From positions 1 through 53,833 of IMG/VR virus record IMGVR_UViG_3300030012_004039: a stretch of DNA of 53,833 bases; one strand, written 5' to 3'. The translations under genes and the position numbers were made by a program. The notes beneath the pieces were generated by a model, which searched no databases, had not been told where the DNA came from, and saw only the letters and a program-made list of their open reading frames with translations. The DNA comes from a virus. Positions 20,654-29,310 of this stretch are shown piece by piece. The number at the start of each line of letters is the position of its first letter. The stretch's first letter is position 1.

Positions 20654-21574
20654 TTAATTTCCCATCTGATAATCCGAAGGAGTTAGGTATTTTAATGGAC
20701 TTCCTTCAGGCCATAAATTTAATTGTTTACTATCATGTTCAATAACAGCTCTACCCTTAAGTTGCTCCCAATCTTTTTCAGGTCTAACTTCTAAATTAGT
20801 TTTCCAACCTGCTTCTAAAGTATTCATAGGCGCATTTAATTCTCTACCCATACTAATTAAAGCGTTTACATCTTTAGGAAAGCAAGTTCCTCCATATCCT
20901 AACTTACCATCAGGACCAGGTACATGTAAATGACTGTCACCTATCCTTCCGTCAGAAGCAAATCCTTCAATAGCAGTTTCCCAATCTATATTTAGTATTG
21001 AACCTAATCTTTTAAATTCATTCATAATCGATACTTTAGTAGCAAAGAAAGTATTATTCATATATTTAATATATTCAGCAGTTGTAGGGTCAGTTATAAT
21101 AAAGTGACGTTTCATAAAGCGTTGTTTATAAAGCTTAACTATTTTATTACATAGCTCTTTTTTACCTCCAAAAACTACTCTTGCTTGAGTAAGCATATCA
21201 AGTTTAGCAGTTCGTTCAGTTAAAAATTCAGGACTAAAAATAATATCTAATTTTTTAAAACTCTCAATTAATTTATTTGTAGTTCCTGGTAATATAGTTG
21301 ACTTAATAATATAAGTAGGTCCAGGAGTAACTGAATTAAATACATTTTCAATAAATGATATATCTTGTGAACCATCTTTTTTCATAGGTGTTGGTACAGC
21401 TATAAATACAAAATCACATTTACAAACTTCTTCTAGTGTATGTGAACTTCTTAATGGATCAACATCGTAAATTCTAACATCTGAAGTAGGGCTGAATGCA
21501 TATGCGGTCGATTCACCTACAAACCCATTACCTATAATACCTACTTTATATTTTCTTTTAATATTATTTTTCAT
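20654..21574 (-). CDS. UDP-glucose/GDP-mannose dehydrogenase family, short form
   Basis: 306 residues. The N-terminal Rossmann domain has GIIGNGFVG (12-20); VPTP (60-63) and the STILPGTT segment (92-99) follow the family pattern. Catalytic Lys170 is in AEYIKYMNN and the catalytic Cys231 in GYGGTCFPKDVNAL. These enzymes oxidise the C6 of a nucleotide sugar to a uronic acid in two NAD-dependent steps. The usual chain is about 430 residues; here most of the C-terminal nucleotide-sugar-binding domain is missing, so activity or substrate may be altered. It is at the downstream end of the sugar cluster and could supply UDP-GlcNAc uronate (WbpA-type step) or UDP-glucuronate. Confidence 0.85.
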   Translation of the reverse strand: MKNNIKRKYKVGIIGNGFVGESTAYAFSPTSDVRIYDVDPLRSSHTLEEVCKCDFVFIAVPTPMKKDGSQDISFIENVFNSVTPGPTYIIKSTILPGTTNKLIESFKKLDIIFSPEFLTERTAKLDMLTQARVVFGGKKELCNKIVKLYKQRFMKRHFIITDPTTAEYIKYMNNTFFATKVSIMNEFKRLGSILNIDWETAIEGFASDGRIGDSHLHVPGPDGKLGYGGTCFPKDVNALISMGRELNAPMNTLEAGWKTNLEVRPEKDWEQLKGRAVIEHDSKQLNLWPEGSPLKYLTPSDYQMGN

Positions 21575-22329
21575 ATTTTATAATCTTCAATCTTTTTTCT
21601 AGGATAAAATCCCCATTTATAATTAAACCATTCATGACATGCTTGTTCTTTTTGAACTTTAGTACCTTTTTCTTTAGGTGTAACTTCTGTTCCGTATGAT
21701 ACAAAATGATAGAAATGAACTTTTAAACTTCTAACTAACTCATAACCTGCTAGATTACACTTATGGAAAAATTCCCAATCAACTACCCAAGCACCGGGAT
21801 AAGATTCATCCCATCCTCCTACAGTTAAATAGTCTTGTTTAGACATAAATATTGGTAAAGTTGATCCTTTAGGGGTAAGTTTATTTTCATAGCAATCCTC
21901 AGCAAATTTATTAAACTGATCCATATCAAATTCTTCAGGCTCTCCAAATGACTTAATTATCATTTCATCATACATACTAGGATTTGGTTCGATCTGGTTA
22001 GGAGTAATAACTCTACCTTGTTCATAATCTTCTAAAAGTAATTTATCCCATTCAGGAGGAAATACGTTATCATCATTTACAATTAAAATTTTATCTGATG
22101 ATGCGTTATATACTCCTAGATTAGTTGCTTTACATAATCCTTGATTAGTTTCTAAATCTAGAATACATATTTTACCAACATACTTATCAAGTATATGTTT
22201 ATTTAATTGATAAAAACCATCTACTACAACTATAATTTCGTTCGATTTAACTTGATTATCTAATGCTGATTTTAAGCATATTTCTAGAGCTTCAGGAGCT
22301 TTATATGTTGGTATAATTACACTTATCAT
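21571..22329 (-). CDS. family 2 glycosyltransferase
   Basis: 252 residues. Begins ISVIIPTYKAPEALEICLKS, the GT-A/GT2 N-terminus, with the nucleotide-sugar-binding region EIIVVVDGFY, LILVNDD-like ILIVNDDNVFP (DxD equivalent, about 88-98) and an acceptor region WDESYPGAWVVDWEFFHKCN (catalytic Asp/Glu). It probably transfers a sugar to a growing glycan or protein in the cytoplasm. Overlaps both neighbours by 4 nt. Confidence 0.8.
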   Translation of the reverse strand: MISVIIPTYKAPEALEICLKSALDNQVKSNEIIVVVDGFYQLNKHILDKYVGKICILDLETNQGLCKATNLGVYNASSDKILIVNDDNVFPPEWDKLLLEDYEQGRVITPNQIEPNPSMYDEMIIKSFGEPEEFDMDQFNKFAEDCYENKLTPKGSTLPIFMSKQDYLTVGGWDESYPGAWVVDWEFFHKCNLAGYELVRSLKVHFYHFVSYGTEVTPKEKGTKVQKEQACHEWFNYKWGFYPRKKIEDYKI

Positions 22330-23174
22330 AACGAGCTTATATATTCCTTTAATCTATCTTTAGGTTCCCATCCTAATAATTTTTTAGCATCATCATTTTC
22401 TCTTTTTGTTACTCTATAATTACCAGGTTGTTCTTCTATATAGCATGCACCAACATCAAATCTTTCTTTGAACATTTGATAAACTTCATTTATAGAATAA
22501 TTATTACCTGTACCTAATTCCCAAGCATCGTGGTGTTCTATACATTTAGTTGATACTTTATATAACCCATCTACAATATCATCTACGTGAGTAAAATCTC
22601 TCCTCTGTTCACCATCACCTACAATAGTAATTTGTTCACCATCACGTACTTGTCTTCTCCAAATTCCTGTAACAGCAGCCCAATCACCATCTACTATTTC
22701 ATGAGGTCCATAAACATTATAAAATCTACATATTTCAATTTCCATATCATATGTGTTTTTATACATTTTACAAATCTCTTCTCCAAGATGCTTACTAGTT
22801 GCATATGGTGATTGAAAAGGATTGTGCCATCTAGAAGATGATCCTGCATAAATAACTTTAGTTTCATATTGCATAGCAAACGCTAATACTCTTTCAGTAC
22901 CAACCGAATTTATATTTATAGTAAGCGATGGTTGATCGAAAGAAGGTTGTATTCTACTTAATCCAGCTAAATGAAAAATAACATCATAATTATTTACAAG
23001 TTTATTATTAATTTCTAATATACATCCTTTTATATATTTACAGCCATCTTGATGATTCTCTACTAAACCTGAATCATAGTTATCTAATGATGTAACTTTA
23101 TGACCTTCTTTAATAAGTTTCTTAATTAAATTTGTGCCTATAAATCCAGCACCTCCTGTTACTAATATTTCCAT
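22326..23174 (-). CDS. NAD-dependent sugar epimerase/dehydratase (extended SDR)
   Basis: 282 residues from ATG 23174; the in-frame start at 23243 would overlap the upstream gene more. The Rossmann motif is TGGAGFIGTNL (about 6-16), the catalytic pair YATSK (YxxxK) with upstream AGSSS, and RFYNVYGP follows, as in GalE/RmlB-type enzymes. It interconverts or dehydrates nucleotide sugars such as UDP-glucose or UDP-GlcNAc in the cytosol. The exact substrate cannot be told. It is in the glycan operon, overlapping the neighbours on both sides. Confidence 0.85.
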   Translation of the reverse strand: MEILVTGGAGFIGTNLIKKLIKEGHKVTSLDNYDSGLVENHQDGCKYIKGCILEINNKLVNNYDVIFHLAGLSRIQPSFDQPSLTININSVGTERVLAFAMQYETKVIYAGSSSRWHNPFQSPYATSKHLGEEICKMYKNTYDMEIEICRFYNVYGPHEIVDGDWAAVTGIWRRQVRDGEQITIVGDGEQRRDFTHVDDIVDGLYKVSTKCIEHHDAWELGTGNNYSINEVYQMFKERFDVGACYIEEQPGNYRVTKRENDDAKKLLGWEPKDRLKEYISSL

Positions 23175-23878
23175 ACTTTTTCCCAATCTATAATAGGTGA
23201 TAACATATTTCCTTCTACGTGAGTTGAATATCCTGGTATGCATGATATTAAATTAGAACCTTTCTCCCATAGTTCAGTAAACTTGTCATGATCTTTTGTC
23301 CACTTTTCTACTAAATCACAATACTTAACATGTATATCAAAATGTTTTTTAAGTGTACTAAATTTACAAGCGTATGTATTAGTTGTTGATGGAGTAGATC
23401 TCCAATGAACACTTTTAGTAGCTATAACTTTTGAAGTTAAATTTTCATACATAGATAAATAATATTTATCAGGGTGATCATATAAAGTAAAATAATCTGC
23501 TCCTACCATATTTACACCCTCTTCTAATATATCTACCCATCCATATTTATGAAGATAATCATCTTCTACAAAATAAATTATATCTTCATCATTATATGGT
23601 TTTTCGATAACATAATTTAATAAATTTAAAAATGATTGAGCGTCATTACCACCTTTAATACTTACAGTTTTACAATCTTTATTATTTAAAAAATGATCTT
23701 CTATACTACCATTACCACTATCATGAAAAGCAGTATATTCTACTTTATCATTATACTTATCGTCAAATAAAGTTAGCATAAAATGATCAAATATTTTTTC
23801 TCTATCAAACCAAACAGGTCTAGGTTTACTAGCTGATTGTTCTGAGAAGTTACAATGTCTTTGAAATATTCTTATCAT
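23162..23878 (-). CDS. probable glycosyltransferase (GT-A type)
   Basis: 238 residues. Begins MIRIFQRHCNFSEQSASKPR; contains a Rossmann-like half and DEDIIYFVEDDYLHKYGW (about 96-113), where EDD sits at the DxD metal/nucleotide site position, then YFTLYDHPDKY and a C-terminal HV...GNMLSP. This resembles small glycosyltransferases found in capsule clusters. Overlaps the epimerase gene by 13 nt. Confidence 0.6.
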   Translation of the reverse strand: MIRIFQRHCNFSEQSASKPRPVWFDREKIFDHFMLTLFDDKYNDKVEYTAFHDSGNGSIEDHFLNNKDCKTVSIKGGNDAQSFLNLLNYVIEKPYNDEDIIYFVEDDYLHKYGWVDILEEGVNMVGADYFTLYDHPDKYYLSMYENLTSKVIATKSVHWRSTPSTTNTYACKFSTLKKHFDIHVKYCDLVEKWTKDHDKFTELWEKGSNLISCIPGYSTHVEGNMLSPIIDWEKVWKY

Positions 23879-24050
23879 TAATTAGTTCCCACATTTTACC
23901 TATTTCAGTATTTTCAGTACCTTTATAAATTTGTCCTGTTTCTTGATCGATCAGTAACCACTTCGAAGGACATAAAGTAATTATTTTTAATTCAATAGGC
24001 TTTTCTAAGTCTTTAACTTTTTTATTATTTATTATTCTAGTATTTCTCAT
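23850..24050 (-). CDS. hypothetical protein (66 aa)
   Basis: Reads MRNTRIINNKKVKDLEKPIE, then KWLLIDQETGQIYKGTENTE: a short beta-rich protein coupled to genes on both sides (overlaps of 4 and 29 nt) in the glycan operon. No function recognised. Confidence 0.55.
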   Translation of the reverse strand: MRNTRIINNKKVKDLEKPIELKIITLCPSKWLLIDQETGQIYKGTENTEIGKMWELINDKNISKTL

Positions 24051-24838
24051 AAGTACTTTAAAAAGTTTTCACCAAAATTATCAGAAATAAATTGTCTGCC
24101 GTCATCAGAAGAAGAGTGCATATTTAATGTTCGTTCATACTCTTGATTATCTCTTTCATTTTTATAGAAATCAATATTATAATCTACATGCTCTTTATTA
24201 TCAAAATTATATTCAGAGATATCAATAATAACACCTGGATTAATTTTTACTGTTCTATAACCTAATGAGTTGTAATGATTACCTATCTTATCACCTATAA
24301 ACTTATGCGGCCAGTCTTTCATAGTTTTATACCAAAGTTGAAATTTATCTAATCGAGCTCCAGCATAAAAAACAGTATCATAGATTTCTAAATTATTAAA
24401 TATTATTTTATCTTTAAAATTAGGATCAAGAGTTTTTCCTCTACAAAAATATCCGACTTTTCTTTCACGTTGTAATCCTAATGATCCTATTTTAACATCC
24501 GAGTTAAATACTTCTAAACATTGTGAAAACCATGTTTCATCAGGAAGTACCCAGTAATCGTTATCTAACGGTAAAATATAGTCAAAATCATTTTCTGAAT
24601 AATATTGAGTTAACAGTTTCCATGCACCTGGAACTCTCAAGTTTTCTTCAGGAAATATTAATCCTAACTTATACTTTTCTTGGTTTAATTCTAACCACTC
24701 TCTTGTACCATCAGTTGATCCATTATCGCAAACTATTATTTGTGAGTTAGCAGGCTTTACTTTATTTAAACATTCAATAGTTCCTTGCGTAAATGACTTA
24801 CGCTGGTATGATACAATATATATTAACAGTTTATTCAT
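24047..24838 (-). CDS. family 2 glycosyltransferase
   Basis: 263 residues. LLIYIVSYQRKSFTQGTIEC (3-22), IIVCDNGSTDGTREWL (about 34-49) and DYILPLDNDYWVLPDETW (about 85-103, DND as the DxD site) are classic GT2 motifs. A cytoplasmic transferase of the glycan cluster; donor and acceptor unknown. Confidence 0.8.
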   Translation of the reverse strand: MNKLLIYIVSYQRKSFTQGTIECLNKVKPANSQIIVCDNGSTDGTREWLELNQEKYKLGLIFPEENLRVPGAWKLLTQYYSENDFDYILPLDNDYWVLPDETWFSQCLEVFNSDVKIGSLGLQRERKVGYFCRGKTLDPNFKDKIIFNNLEIYDTVFYAGARLDKFQLWYKTMKDWPHKFIGDKIGNHYNSLGYRTVKINPGVIIDISEYNFDNKEHVDYNIDFYKNERDNQEYERTLNMHSSSDDGRQFISDNFGENFLKYL

Positions 24839-24839
24839 A

Positions 24840-25478
24840 TTAAAAAATTACTCTTATTACTTCAAACGTTTCAGCAAGATCTAAATCAACTTGATTCCCT
24901 CTAACTATTAATAATGATTTTATATACTCCTCATTAGTATAAGTTCTAAATGATTGTGAGTTATATTCTAAAATTGAATCAACTTTATTTTTTAGATCTT
25001 CTTCTTGTACTTCAATAAAACATCTATTACTTATATCTAAATTATTCCAAGGTAATTCAAAACCTAATATATTAGTCTTTTTAAACGCTCTTACTCCTTC
25101 ATTATATATAGTATTATGATCTTGATGGATATCATAAGAACTAGGTAAAAGAACTAAATCAGGTTGAATTTTCTTTCTTAATCTAATCATATGTTCTAAT
25201 ATATCTTGCCTACTTTCCGGCAACTTTCTAACTTTATATCTTAAGATTTCAATATTATCTTTAGGTATTCCTAATTTGCTTCCTGCATTAATTATTTCTT
25301 TCGACGTAATATCACTAGGAAACTCTTCAGGTATAGATTCTTCGCATATTGAAAAGGCTACATAATATACTTCTTTTCCTTCTCTACAAAATCTTGAAAT
25401 TGTAGCTCCTGCTCCTATCTCTCCATCATCTGTATGAGCTCCTAAAATTAATACTTTTTTAAATGCATTAGTTATCAT
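24840..25478 (-). CDS. PIG-L/LmbE family deacetylase
   Basis: 212 residues. The zinc site AHTDDGEIG (14-22) replaces the usual AHPDDE with a Thr and a one-residue shift (H15, D17, D18), and the second site DIHQDH (116-121) is intact. Family members remove N-acetyl groups from GlcNAc-type sugars. In this cluster it could prepare a free amine on an amino sugar for re-acylation by the neighbouring formyltransferase (25468-26451) or the acyltransferase (28834-29310). Overlaps the upstream gene by 11 nt. Confidence 0.8.
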   Translation of the reverse strand: MITNAFKKVLILGAHTDDGEIGAGATISRFCREGKEVYYVAFSICEESIPEEFPSDITSKEIINAGSKLGIPKDNIEILRYKVRKLPESRQDILEHMIRLRKKIQPDLVLLPSSYDIHQDHNTIYNEGVRAFKKTNILGFELPWNNLDISNRCFIEVQEEDLKNKVDSILEYNSQSFRTYTNEEYIKSLLIVRGNQVDLDLAETFEVIRVIF

Positions 25479-26451
25479 TTAATACCTCCTTATCATAATA
25501 TCCATACTTATTCAGATCAAAATAATGTATTAATTCTGAACCATTATTTAAAATATCTCCTTTATTCACATTACCTTCATAGTTATTAATTAATAATAAC
25601 CCTCCCATAACTTTAACAATAAATTTACCATTAGAGAATAATTCTACAACTTCACCATTAGATGCTTTTTCATAACTAAAATATAAAGTATCTAATATTT
25701 GTGCGTTATATATTATTAATTTTTTATTATTATTAAAAGTATATGCTCCATTAAATGGTTTAGTAACAGCTCTTATAAATCTTTGTAATGCATATATATC
25801 ACTATTCCAATCTATTAAACTATCACTTGGAGTTCTTTTAGGATAATATGTAGGTATAATATTTTTTTGCTTTTTAAGATTAAAATTATTATTAAAAAGA
25901 TCATTAATATTTTTTATAATTAAATAATACATTGATATTGTATTCTTAAAATGCATAGTTTCGCCTGTATCGTGTTCAGTTATATTAAACTTCACAGTAT
26001 CTAAAATATCACCTGAATCTATACCTGAATCATATTTAAATAAATTTGTATAGAAAGACTTTCTACCTTCTATAATTGACCAATTCATCGGAGACCTTCC
26101 TCTACCTAGAGGTAAATCCATACAACTTCCGTGCATTCCAAAAGCTCCTATAGAAAATGAATCTAATATTTCTCCTGGTATTAATCTTTGCCATCCTACA
26201 ACAAACGCAATATCTATATTTAAGCTACATATATATTTAATATCTTGAGAATCTTTTAAGCTGTATTTATTACAATGATATATATCTATATTATTAAAAT
26301 CCTGTAAATTGCTATAATCAGCTACCTCACATATCTTTCCTTTCTCAGGAGAAATAGTAATAATATTACTAATATTAATATGTTTTGATAAGTTATTTAT
26401 CAAAAATCTAGTTGTATTTTTACATCCAAAAATAGCTACCTTTTTATCCAT
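25468..26451 (-). CDS. sugar N-formyltransferase (Fmt/ArnA/WlaRD-like)
   Basis: 327 residues. The 10-formyl-THF-dependent core is visible: FGMHGSCMDLPLGRGRSPMN (about 104-123, catalytic His107) and DSGIDSGDIL (141-150, catalytic Asp145). The Asn usually two residues before His is Gly, as occurs in several sugar formyltransferase groups. A C-terminal substrate domain (about 200-327) follows. It probably formylates an amino group of a nucleotide amino sugar. It sits between the deacetylase and the oxidoreductase in one overlapping operon. Confidence 0.8.
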   Translation of the reverse strand: MDKKVAIFGCKNTTRFLINNLSKHINISNIITISPEKGKICEVADYSNLQDFNNIDIYHCNKYSLKDSQDIKYICSLNIDIAFVVGWQRLIPGEILDSFSIGAFGMHGSCMDLPLGRGRSPMNWSIIEGRKSFYTNLFKYDSGIDSGDILDTVKFNITEHDTGETMHFKNTISMYYLIIKNINDLFNNNFNLKKQKNIIPTYYPKRTPSDSLIDWNSDIYALQRFIRAVTKPFNGAYTFNNNKKLIIYNAQILDTLYFSYEKASNGEVVELFSNGKFIVKVMGGLLLINNYEGNVNKGDILNNGSELIHYFDLNKYGYYDKEVLNDN

Positions 26452-27451
26452 ATTTTATTCCAGCCTTATCATAAATATTTTTTATTAATATAAGAACATT
26501 TTTTGTTTCTTCCAACTTAAACTTATGAAGATTTTTATAAACATCAGGATGATTAGGACATGAACCTTGATAGGAACCATACGAGTTTGGATCTTTAGAA
26601 TATGAATAATGCTTTAGTAAATTTTCATATTTAACAGTTGAGCCGTTACTTAAAAAATTAGCTGATTCAATTACGTTTAGCGCTTTACCACCGATTTTTA
26701 AATAGCCATTTGATCCCATAAGTACTATAGAGCTTTCAATATTATGAGGTTCAGCTGCAATAGTAGATTCTATAGTACCACCGAAGCTTCCATAATCAGC
26801 TAATGAATAAACTGTATCTTCTATAACACCGTCTTTATGTTTAGTAGTATATGTATTAGTTCCTATAATTCTTTTAGGAAGACCTATAAGTAATTGTAGA
26901 ATATCTAAATAATGAATACCAGTTTCATATAATATACCACCACCTACTTTTGGTTCACCTCTCCAACCTGAAAAATATTCTAGTGGTCTTTGCCATCTTT
27001 GAGTAAATGAAAATCCTCGTATATCACCTAACAATTTTTGATTTAATATTTCTTTAGCTAACTCAACTGTAGGATTTAGACGAACTTGTAAAACGCAATA
27101 AGCATTTTTATTTTCTTTTCTAGCTACATATATAATATCTTCAATATCATTTGAAGTAAAAGCAACAGGTTTTTCAATTAATATATCACAGCAATTTTCA
27201 AGTGCAAAAATAGCCTGCTCTTTATGTAATGAATTAGGAGTAGCAATAACTATAAAATTAACATCTTCATTTACTATCATCTCTTTATAATCAGAGTATC
27301 CTTTTACTGAATATCTTGATGCTAGACTATCAACTAATGACGTTTGTATATCACATAGTGAGACTAACTTAAATTTTTTATTAGATTCTACTGCTTCAAT
27401 ATGTCGAGGAAATATTCCACCACAACCTATAATTCCAACTTTATATTTCAT
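26444..27451 (-). CDS. Gfo/Idh/MocA oxidoreductase (WlbA/WbpB-like)
   Basis: 335 residues. NAD site GIIGCGGIF (6-14), DILIEKPVAF (about 89-98; the EKP motif), and GGGILYETGIHYLDIL (about 168-183) are diagnostic of the family. WlbA/WbpB members oxidise C3 of UDP-N-acetyl-glucosaminuronate before a DegT aminotransferase installs the amine. Both a DegT enzyme (28020) and a matching hexapeptide acyltransferase (28834) lie two genes away, which supports that reading. Confidence 0.8.
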   Translation of the reverse strand: MKYKVGIIGCGGIFPRHIEAVESNKKFKLVSLCDIQTSLVDSLASRYSVKGYSDYKEMIVNEDVNFIVIATPNSLHKEQAIFALENCCDILIEKPVAFTSNDIEDIIYVARKENKNAYCVLQVRLNPTVELAKEILNQKLLGDIRGFSFTQRWQRPLEYFSGWRGEPKVGGGILYETGIHYLDILQLLIGLPKRIIGTNTYTTKHKDGVIEDTVYSLADYGSFGGTIESTIAAEPHNIESSIVLMGSNGYLKIGGKALNVIESANFLSNGSTVKYENLLKHYSYSKDPNSYGSYQGSCPNHPDVYKNLHKFKLEETKNVLILIKNIYDKAGIKYG

Positions 27452-28017
27452 TTGCTATACACGTAAAATACTTGAGGTATTGAAGAAAGAGAATCTTCAT
27501 CCCAATGTATTAATTTTAAATTATTTTTTTTAATTATATTTTTATAATCTCTAGTAAAACAATAGCTAGAACTTAATGTTTCGCCATTTTTATACCAAGT
27601 TATTACTATTACTTTTTTGCCTATTCTTGATAATTCTCTAATTAATTCATCAATTTCAGTTTCTGGGCTATGAATCAAAACTTCAAACGCACAAACAATA
27701 TCAAATTCATTATCTTTAAAAGGGGTTTTAATAGTATTATCTTTATCAATAATATATTGTTGAATTTTTAACCCTTGACTATCGCATTTTTGTTTTAATC
27801 TTTCTTCATACGCACTAGAAATATCAAAAAAGTTAATATGAGTCTGATCTTTATATAACTCTATCATACGTCCTATACCAGGACCATATTCTAATATATT
27901 TAAATTTTTAGTTATAAAAGGTTTAACTAAATTAACATGATTGTAAGTTTGAGACCTACAAAAATCATTGTTAGGATCTTTTCTATTATTCCAATAATTA
28001 ATTTTATTATATGTCAT
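27448..28017 (-). CDS. class I SAM-dependent methyltransferase
   Basis: 189 residues. Motif I ILEYGPGIGR (41-50), an acidic loop INFFDIS and motif IV-like EFDIVCAFEVLIHSP are typical of methyltransferase type 11 proteins. It may O- or N-methylate a sugar of the cluster's product. Substrate unknown. Overlaps the oxidoreductase by 4 nt. Confidence 0.75.
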   Translation of the reverse strand: MTYNKINYWNNRKDPNNDFCRSQTYNHVNLVKPFITKNLNILEYGPGIGRMIELYKDQTHINFFDISSAYEERLKQKCDSQGLKIQQYIIDKDNTIKTPFKDNEFDIVCAFEVLIHSPETEIDELIRELSRIGKKVIVITWYKNGETLSSSYCFTRDYKNIIKKNNLKLIHWDEDSLSSIPQVFYVYSK

Positions 28018-28019
28018 AA

Positions 28020-28829
28020 TTACCCTTTAAAATAATTTTCCTTAATAAATTTAGCCGTCTTTTCAGCTATAGGACAATCACCTGTAATACCTAAACGTTT
28101 AATAGCAGGCTGATCGTACACAACATAAGGATAATGACCATTCTTTATATTTCTAAAACCTAATTCAGCTTCTATTCCTTTCATATGTAACTTCATCTGA
28201 CTATAAGCTAACAAGCATAAAGGTTCAGCTAATCTAAAGTTAAAACCAATATACTCATGATGATATTTACTTGTTTGACCTTGGTTACATATAGCTCTAA
28301 CCTTATCAGAATCTATTCTAGAATCTTTAGGAATACAAATCATACCACCTTCAAAAGTATTTATATTTTTAGTCTTCTGAAATGAAAATGTACCTACATC
28401 AGACATCATACCTGCCATTCTACCTTTTGATTTAGCACCAAACGATTGAGATGTATCTTCGATAACTACTATGTTATGCTTATCAGCTATTCTATTTATT
28501 CTATCCATATCACAAACAGTACCAAATAAGTGTACAGGCATTATAGCTTTAGTTCTAGAAGTAATAGCTTGTTCGATAAGATTAACATTTATTAAATAAT
28601 CATCTTCATTTATATCTACAAACACTGGTTTAGCACCTGCAATAATTATCGATGTAACAGTAGATATAAAAGTAAATGGAGTAGTTATAACTTCATCTCC
28701 TGGTTTAAGATCCATAGACCATAAAGGAGCAATAATAGCACTACTTCCATTATTTACTGCTATACAATCTTTAAGATCAAAACGTTCCTTAACGTAATCT
28801 TCAAATATATTCCTTATAACTATAGGCAT
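28020..28829 (-). CDS. DegT/DnrJ/EryC1-type sugar aminotransferase, shortened
   Basis: 269 residues against about 370 for the family. The PLP core is complete: NNGSSA (26-31), DEVITTPFTF (45-54), VVIEDTSQSFGA (121-132; Asp125) and SFQKTKN with the Schiff-base Lys154. The N-terminus is about 20 residues short. After QMKLHMKGIEAELG the chain jumps to HYPYVVYDQPAIKRL and ends, so most of the small C-terminal domain (about 90 residues) seems deleted. It would transfer an amino group to a keto nucleotide sugar, if active. Confidence 0.8.
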   Translation of the reverse strand: MPIVIRNIFEDYVKERFDLKDCIAVNNGSSAIIAPLWSMDLKPGDEVITTPFTFISTVTSIIIAGAKPVFVDINEDDYLINVNLIEQAITSRTKAIMPVHLFGTVCDMDRINRIADKHNIVVIEDTSQSFGAKSKGRMAGMMSDVGTFSFQKTKNINTFEGGMICIPKDSRIDSDKVRAICNQGQTSKYHHEYIGFNFRLAEPLCLLAYSQMKLHMKGIEAELGFRNIKNGHYPYVVYDQPAIKRLGITGDCPIAEKTAKFIKENYFKG

Positions 28830-28833
28830 TTAT

Positions 28834-29310
28834 TTAATCTCTTATCTCTTTTATTTTAGCTGGATTACCATATGCTAGAGCTCCTTCAGGCATATCTTTA
28901 GTAACTACAGAACCAGCACCTATAAGTACGTTTGATTCTATAGTATTGCCACATATTATAGTTGAATTAGCTCCTATAGAAGAAAAGCTTTTAATTAAAG
29001 TTTTTCTAAAATTTACTCTAGTCCATTCACCTTGAGCTTTAGGATAGAGATCATTAGTAGTAATTACATTAGGTCCAATAAAAACATTATTCTCTATCTC
29101 TACACCTTCATATAAAATACTATGATTTTGTATCTTACAATCATCGCCAACTATAACTCCTGGTCCAATATGAACTCCTTCTCCAATCACACAATTTTTA
29201 CCTATTTTAGCTCCTTTACTGATATGAGAGAAAGCCCATATTTTAGTTCCCTCTCCAATAACTGTATTGCCGTCAATTATTGCAGTTTCATGTATAAAAG
29301 TATTTATCAT
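28834..29310 (-). CDS. hexapeptide acyltransferase (WlbB/WbpD-like)
   Basis: 158 residues of left-handed beta-helix hexapeptide repeats (GEGTKIWAFSHISKGAKIG, then VIGEGVHIGPGVIVG, VLIGAGSVVTKDMP). The sequence IHETAIIDGNTVIGEGTKIW closely follows the 3-N-acetyltransferases that finish UDP-GlcNAc(3NAc)A synthesis. A trimeric enzyme using an acyl-CoA donor is expected. It lies directly upstream of the aminotransferase. Confidence 0.85.
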   Translation of the reverse strand: MINTFIHETAIIDGNTVIGEGTKIWAFSHISKGAKIGKNCVIGEGVHIGPGVIVGDDCKIQNHSILYEGVEIENNVFIGPNVITTNDLYPKAQGEWTRVNFRKTLIKSFSSIGANSTIICGNTIESNVLIGAGSVVTKDMPEGALAYGNPAKIKEIRD

